This document shows, piece after piece, positions 8,484 through 11,221 of a stretch of 11,221 nucleotides of DNA. Origin of the DNA: DASYQV01 sp036005125 (GTDB lineage Bacteria; Acidobacteriota; Vicinamibacteria; Vicinamibacterales; UBA2999). A model generated the notes under the pieces. That model had not been told where the DNA came from. It saw only the letters and a program-made list of their open reading frames with translations, and did not search any database. Within the stretch, counting starts at the first letter, position 1; each line of letters begins with the position of its first letter. The translations under genes and the position numbers were made by a program. The stretch spans positions 1 through 11,221 of the forward strand of contig DASYQV010000275.1 of assembly GCA_036005125.1 (NCBI GenBank), read 5' to 3'.

Positions 8484-9491
8484 ATGGACGATTTCTTTGA
8501 GAAAGTAGCGGCGATGCGACGGGACGGTCAGTCGTTCGTCCTGGCTACCGTTGTCGGTCGACGCGCGCCCATCTCGGCGCACCTGGGCGACCGAGCGATC
8601 GTGTATGCCGATGGCCGCATCGAGGGCTTCGTCGGCGGGGCATGCGCGCGGGACATTGTCAGGAAGCAGGCGCTCGAATCGCTTCGCGTCAGGCAGCCAC
8701 GTCTCGTGTCGATTCGACCCGATGCGTCGGAGGCCGCATCCGATCCGGAGCATGTCATCGTGCCGATGAGTTGCGCGTCGGAGGGCGCGGTAGACGTTTA
8801 CGTCGAGCCGTTCGTCCGGTCGCGCCGCCTGCTGATCGTCGGCGCCACCCCGGTGGCAGACGCCCTCGCGCGGCTCGCGCACAGCCTCGATTACGACGTC
8901 GTCCGTGTCGTGGACGCAGCCGAGCAGGGGGATCTCGAACCTCAGCGTGCCGCGCTTGGCGTGACCGTCGCGCCACTCGAGTCGCTGGAAACGCTGCTGA
9001 CCGGTGACACTGCCGACGTAACAGCCGTCGTGGCCTCGCAGGGGCACTACGACGAGCAGGCACTGGCGGCCATTTTGAAAATAGACCTGGCGTACGTAGG
9101 CCTTGTCGCTTCCCGCAAACGCGGGGCGACAGTCTGCGAGCATCTCGAAGGGAGCGGCGTCTCCGGTGTCTCGAGACTTTGCTATCCCGCCGGCCTCGAT
9201 CTCGGCGCACGCGGCGCGCCCGAGGTCGCGTTGTCGATCCTGGCCGAGATCGTCCAGACCGCACGGGTAGCCGGACGCCTTCAAGCCTCCAGATCATCGG
9301 ATGCGTCGTCCGCGGACGTACCGCCGACGCATTCCGCCACGGCCACCGACCCGGTTTGCGGGATGAAAGTCGACATCGCCACGGCGCGATACACTGCGGA
9401 CCTCAAGGGCACCACGTACTACTTCTGCTGTGCGCTTTGCCGGACACGCTTCCTCGACGAACACGACCCGTCGATCGCGATCCAGCGATGA
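8484..9491 (+). CDS. XdhC/CoxF-like CODH maturation protein fused to a C-terminal YHS (TRASH-type) domain
   Basis: This 335-residue protein has three parts. Residues 1-110 are an XdhC/CoxI N-terminal domain (LATVVGRRAP, then GFVGGACARDIV near 48-59 in place of the usual SGGCLE, then MSCASEGAVDVYVEPFV near 95-111). Residues 115-265 are the XdhC Rossmann domain (RRLLIVGATPVADAL, VVASQGHYD, YVGLVASRKR, GARGAPEVALSI). A Ser/Ala/Thr-rich linker leads to a YHS domain from about 288: DPVCGM, then YYFCCALCRTRF. Its cysteines follow CX22CX3C (Cys292, Cys315, Cys319), the pattern of TRASH/YHS metal-binding domains often linked to copper and other soft metals. The gene is cotranscribed with CODH genes and coupled to coxD by ATGA (9488-9491). 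It probably serves the same role as CoxF/CoxI; a copper step is inferred. I chose ATG 8484 because the protein then begins like other XdhC proteins; an in-frame ATG at 8430 would translate the direct repeat. No strong ribosome site precedes either start. Confidence 0.88.
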   Translation: MDDFFEKVAAMRRDGQSFVLATVVGRRAPISAHLGDRAIVYADGRIEGFVGGACARDIVRKQALESLRVRQPRLVSIRPDASEAASDPEHVIVPMSCASEGAVDVYVEPFVRSRRLLIVGATPVADALARLAHSLDYDVVRVVDAAEQGDLEPQRAALGVTVAPLESLETLLTGDTADVTAVVASQGHYDEQALAAILKIDLAYVGLVASRKRGATVCEHLEGSGVSGVSRLCYPAGLDLGARGAPEVALSILAEIVQTARVAGRLQASRSSDASSADVPPTHSATATDPVCGMKVDIATARYTADLKGTTYYFCCALCRTRFLDEHDPSIAIQR

Positions 9492-10438
9492 CGGACCCCG
9501 AGGCCATACGCGCGCGCTTTCGCGAGCAGGGGTTCATCGTCAACGACGCGTTTGCCACGGCGCTCCAACTGATGCTCGCGCTGGAGAAGCCGCTTCTCAT
9601 CGAAGGGCCCGCTGGCGTGGGAAAGACCGAAAGCGCCAAGGTGCTGGCCGCTGTTCTCGGGACGCGATTGATCCGGTTGCAATGCTACGAGGGGCTCGAC
9701 ACCCTTACAGCGCTGTACGAATGGAACTACCCGCGCCAGATGCTGCGCATCCGCCTGAGCGAGATGCAGGGTGCGACGCTCCAGGAGCGCGAAGCCGAGA
9801 TCTTCGGCGAGCAGTTCCTGCTCAAGCGCCCACTGCTCGAGGCGATCACCGAGGAGCGTTCGCCCGTGCTGTTGATTGATGAGGTCGACCGGGCGGACGA
9901 GGCGTTCGAGGCGTTTCTTCTCGAAGTGCTGGCCGAGTGGCAGGTCACGATTCCCGAGCTCGGGACGATCCGCGCGCGGCAGACGCCGCATGCCATTCTG
10001 ACGAGCAACCGGACGCGTGCGCTGTCGGACGCCCTGCGGCGGCGATGCCTGTTCTTATGGTTGCCGTATCCGTCGCTCGACGAGGAAATCGCCATTCTGC
10101 ATGCGCGGGTTCCAGGGCTCTCCGCGCGCCTCGCCGATCAGATCGCCCGTGCGATGGAGGTGTTTCGGAGACTGCCGCTGCAGAAGGCGCCCGGCGTCGC
10201 GGAGAGCCTCGACTGGGCGCGCGCGCTGCTCGCGTTGCACCGCGAGCACCTCGACGGGCAGAGCGTCGAGCGAACGCTCGGCTGCGTGCTGAAGGTGCAC
10301 GAAGACCACGCTGTCCTCGAATCGCATCGGACCGACCTCGACCTGGTGTTTGCCGAGGCGCCGACAGTGTCCGAGGCCGGCGGCTACCGTTTGAAGACCG
10401 ATTTCGGGAGCGGGTCCGTCTCGACGCCGCGCAAGTGA
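9488..10438 (+). CDS. coxD: CoxD, MoxR-type AAA+ ATPase for CODH active-site maturation
   Basis: This 316-residue AAA+ ATPase of the MoxR group is the counterpart of CoxD, which in Oligotropha is needed to introduce sulfur during assembly of the Mo-S-Cu centre of CODH. Walker A is GPAGVGKT at residues 40-47, Walker B is VLLIDEVDRAD at 127-137, sensor 1 is LTSN at 171-174, and RRR at 184-186 is a likely arginine finger. The family block LQCYEGLDTLTALYEWNY at 64-81 is typical of CoxD. The length slightly exceeds that of known CoxD (about 295). The start ATG at 9488 overlaps the stop of the XdhC-YHS gene; the frame is open further upstream to 9179 but that part is a shadow of the previous gene. 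The usual next gene, coxE (a von Willebrand factor A-domain partner), is not here: a convergent gene starts its 3' end 39 bp later. I see no clear terminator in that gap (10439-10477). Confidence 0.93.
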   Translation: MTDPEAIRARFREQGFIVNDAFATALQLMLALEKPLLIEGPAGVGKTESAKVLAAVLGTRLIRLQCYEGLDTLTALYEWNYPRQMLRIRLSEMQGATLQEREAEIFGEQFLLKRPLLEAITEERSPVLLIDEVDRADEAFEAFLLEVLAEWQVTIPELGTIRARQTPHAILTSNRTRALSDALRRRCLFLWLPYPSLDEEIAILHARVPGLSARLADQIARAMEVFRRLPLQKAPGVAESLDWARALLALHREHLDGQSVERTLGCVLKVHEDHAVLESHRTDLDLVFAEAPTVSEAGGYRLKTDFGSGSVSTPRK

Positions 10439-10477
10439 CGTTTCCCTTCGCGAGTCTGCCGGAGGCTGCATGCCGTG

Positions 10478-11221
10478 TTAGACCGCGCTCAGTCTTACGC
10501 GATCACCACAGCGAATCGTTCCACCCCGCGCGACCGTCGCGTACACGCCAACGTTGGCCCGATTCTGCTGGACCGCCGTCCGCAAGATGCCACTGTCCAT
10601 CGGAAGATCTCCTTGGGCCAGCGTTGTCATGACACAGCGACCGCAAGGTCCGCTGACGTTCAACCGAACCTCATCGCCGACAGCCAACGTGTGACCGATC
10701 CAGGAATCCTCCACAAACGTTTGAGTACGCTCCGCAGGTTTCACGACGATGTTGGGACGAAAACGCTGGACCTCGAAACGACCCTGCGGATAGAACTGCC
10801 GCAGCCTATCGAGCGTGGCCGTCGTCAGCAGGTGGACAGTCGCGCAATCGAAAAACGTTCCCGTGGGCAGTTCGAAATCGGTGACAGCATCCCGGTGGTC
10901 AAGGCCATCGATATCTGGCCAGTACTCTTCGGATCGTGCGGTCGGGAATGCGGGAACCGAAGACCCCGCCCCGCCTTCGCGCTCGATTGCCGCGAGCGTG
11001 ACTTCTCGGTTGATCGACTTCGAGAGTACCTGGTTGACATCGCTCTGGTCGCCGGTCACCACCGTGCCATCGGGCAGCCGAATGCGTACCGCAGATGCCT
11101 GCGGGCTGCTGTCTGATCGCTCGATGAAGTTGGCGGCGAAAGCGAACAGGGTCGGCCATTTTCGCGGGTTCTTCGCGGTCGCAACCTTTCCATCGGAATG
11201 GTCGATCAAGGCGTAGGCGCG
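10478..11221 (-). CDS. MOSC-domain protein (5' end missing)
   Basis: The minus-strand frame is open to the right edge, where it reads RAYALIDHSDGKVATAKN, so the start lies beyond 11221; 247 residues are visible. The opening is the end of a MOSC N-terminal beta-barrel domain (KVATAKNPRKWP at 12-23). The MOSC domain follows with FDCATVHLLTTATLDRL near 125-140, RFRPNIVV at 153-160 and GPCGRCVMTTLAQGD at 191-205. Cys196 in the RC pair corresponds to the cysteine that binds molybdenum in mARC/YcbX-type MOSC proteins. Family members bind sulfurated molybdenum cofactor and some reduce N-hydroxylated compounds; the substrate here is unknown. It converges on coxD with a 39-bp gap, so it is not part of the cox operon, although the shared cofactor makes the proximity interesting. 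A TTG at 11209 could be mistaken for a start, but codons before it fit the family. Confidence 0.9.
   Translation of the reverse strand, partial: RAYALIDHSDGKVATAKNPRKWPTLFAFAANFIERSDSSPQASAVRIRLPDGTVVTGDQSDVNQVLSKSINREVTLAAIEREGGAGSSVPAFPTARSEEYWPDIDGLDHRDAVTDFELPTGTFFDCATVHLLTTATLDRLRQFYPQGRFEVQRFRPNIVVKPAERTQTFVEDSWIGHTLAVGDEVRLNVSGPCGRCVMTTLAQGDLPMDSGILRTAVQQNRANVGVYATVARGGTIRCGDRVRLSAV

Noticed and set aside
8729..8740. Third copy of the repeat core (GGAGGCCGCATC) inside the XdhC-YHS gene
   Set aside because: Only 12 bases match and they are part of well-conserved coding sequence in a GC-rich background; chance is likely.
9179..9487. Upstream extension of coxD
   Set aside because: It overlaps the YHS domain of the previous gene in another frame and has no family similarity; the ATG at 9488 gives a standard CoxD start.

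Overview
This is a high-GC stretch of bacterial DNA holding eleven protein genes. Most of them belong to molybdenum-enzyme biology. The centre is a gene set for an aerobic, form I carbon monoxide dehydrogenase (Mo-Cu CODH): coxM, coxS and coxL (4245-7973), followed by coxG, an XdhC-family protein fused to a YHS domain, and coxD (7970-10438). The large subunit carries the form I active-site signature AYRCSFR with the copper-ligand Cys at residue 368. The subunit order M-S-L is also the form I order. The organism is most likely an aerobic heterotroph that burns trace CO as a supplementary electron source. The base composition and a 7-nt periodic A/T-rich intergenic repeat suggest a soil-type uncultured lineage such as Acidobacteriota, but that assignment is from memory and is weak.

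Layout from left to right. (1) 1-2309, minus strand: a cyclopropane-fatty-acid-synthase-type methyltransferase is translationally coupled (GTGA overlap) to a geranylgeranyl-reductase-family flavoprotein that runs off the left edge; together they look like a lipid-modifying pair. (2) 2310-2413: a short divergent promoter region. (3) 2414-3523, plus strand: an XdhC-type maturation protein, whose 3' end overlaps by 37 bp the convergent gene 3487-4074, a MocA-like molybdopterin cytidylyltransferase. (4) 4075-4244: the divergent gap between mocA and coxM is almost entirely a large imperfect palindrome made of GATTNNN/AATCNNN heptamers. (5) 4245-10438: the cox operon, with four-base ATGA overlaps at M/S, L/G and XdhC-YHS/D. 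Its only sizeable gap (58 bp, after coxG) contains a two-copy 19-bp direct repeat. (6) 10478-11221, minus strand: a MOSC-domain protein, convergent with coxD and cut by the right edge.

How the parts fit. MocA would make the cytosine-dinucleotide form of the molybdenum cofactor used by CODH. XdhC-type proteins protect and sulfurate that cofactor, CoxD helps build the Mo-S-Cu centre, and CoxG links the enzyme to the membrane and its quinones. The XdhC-YHS fusion is the most interesting protein: its added domain has a CX22CX3C metal-binding pattern, and CODH is the one enzyme of its family that needs copper. No coxE (the usual partner of coxD) and no coxB, coxC, coxH or coxK is visible here.
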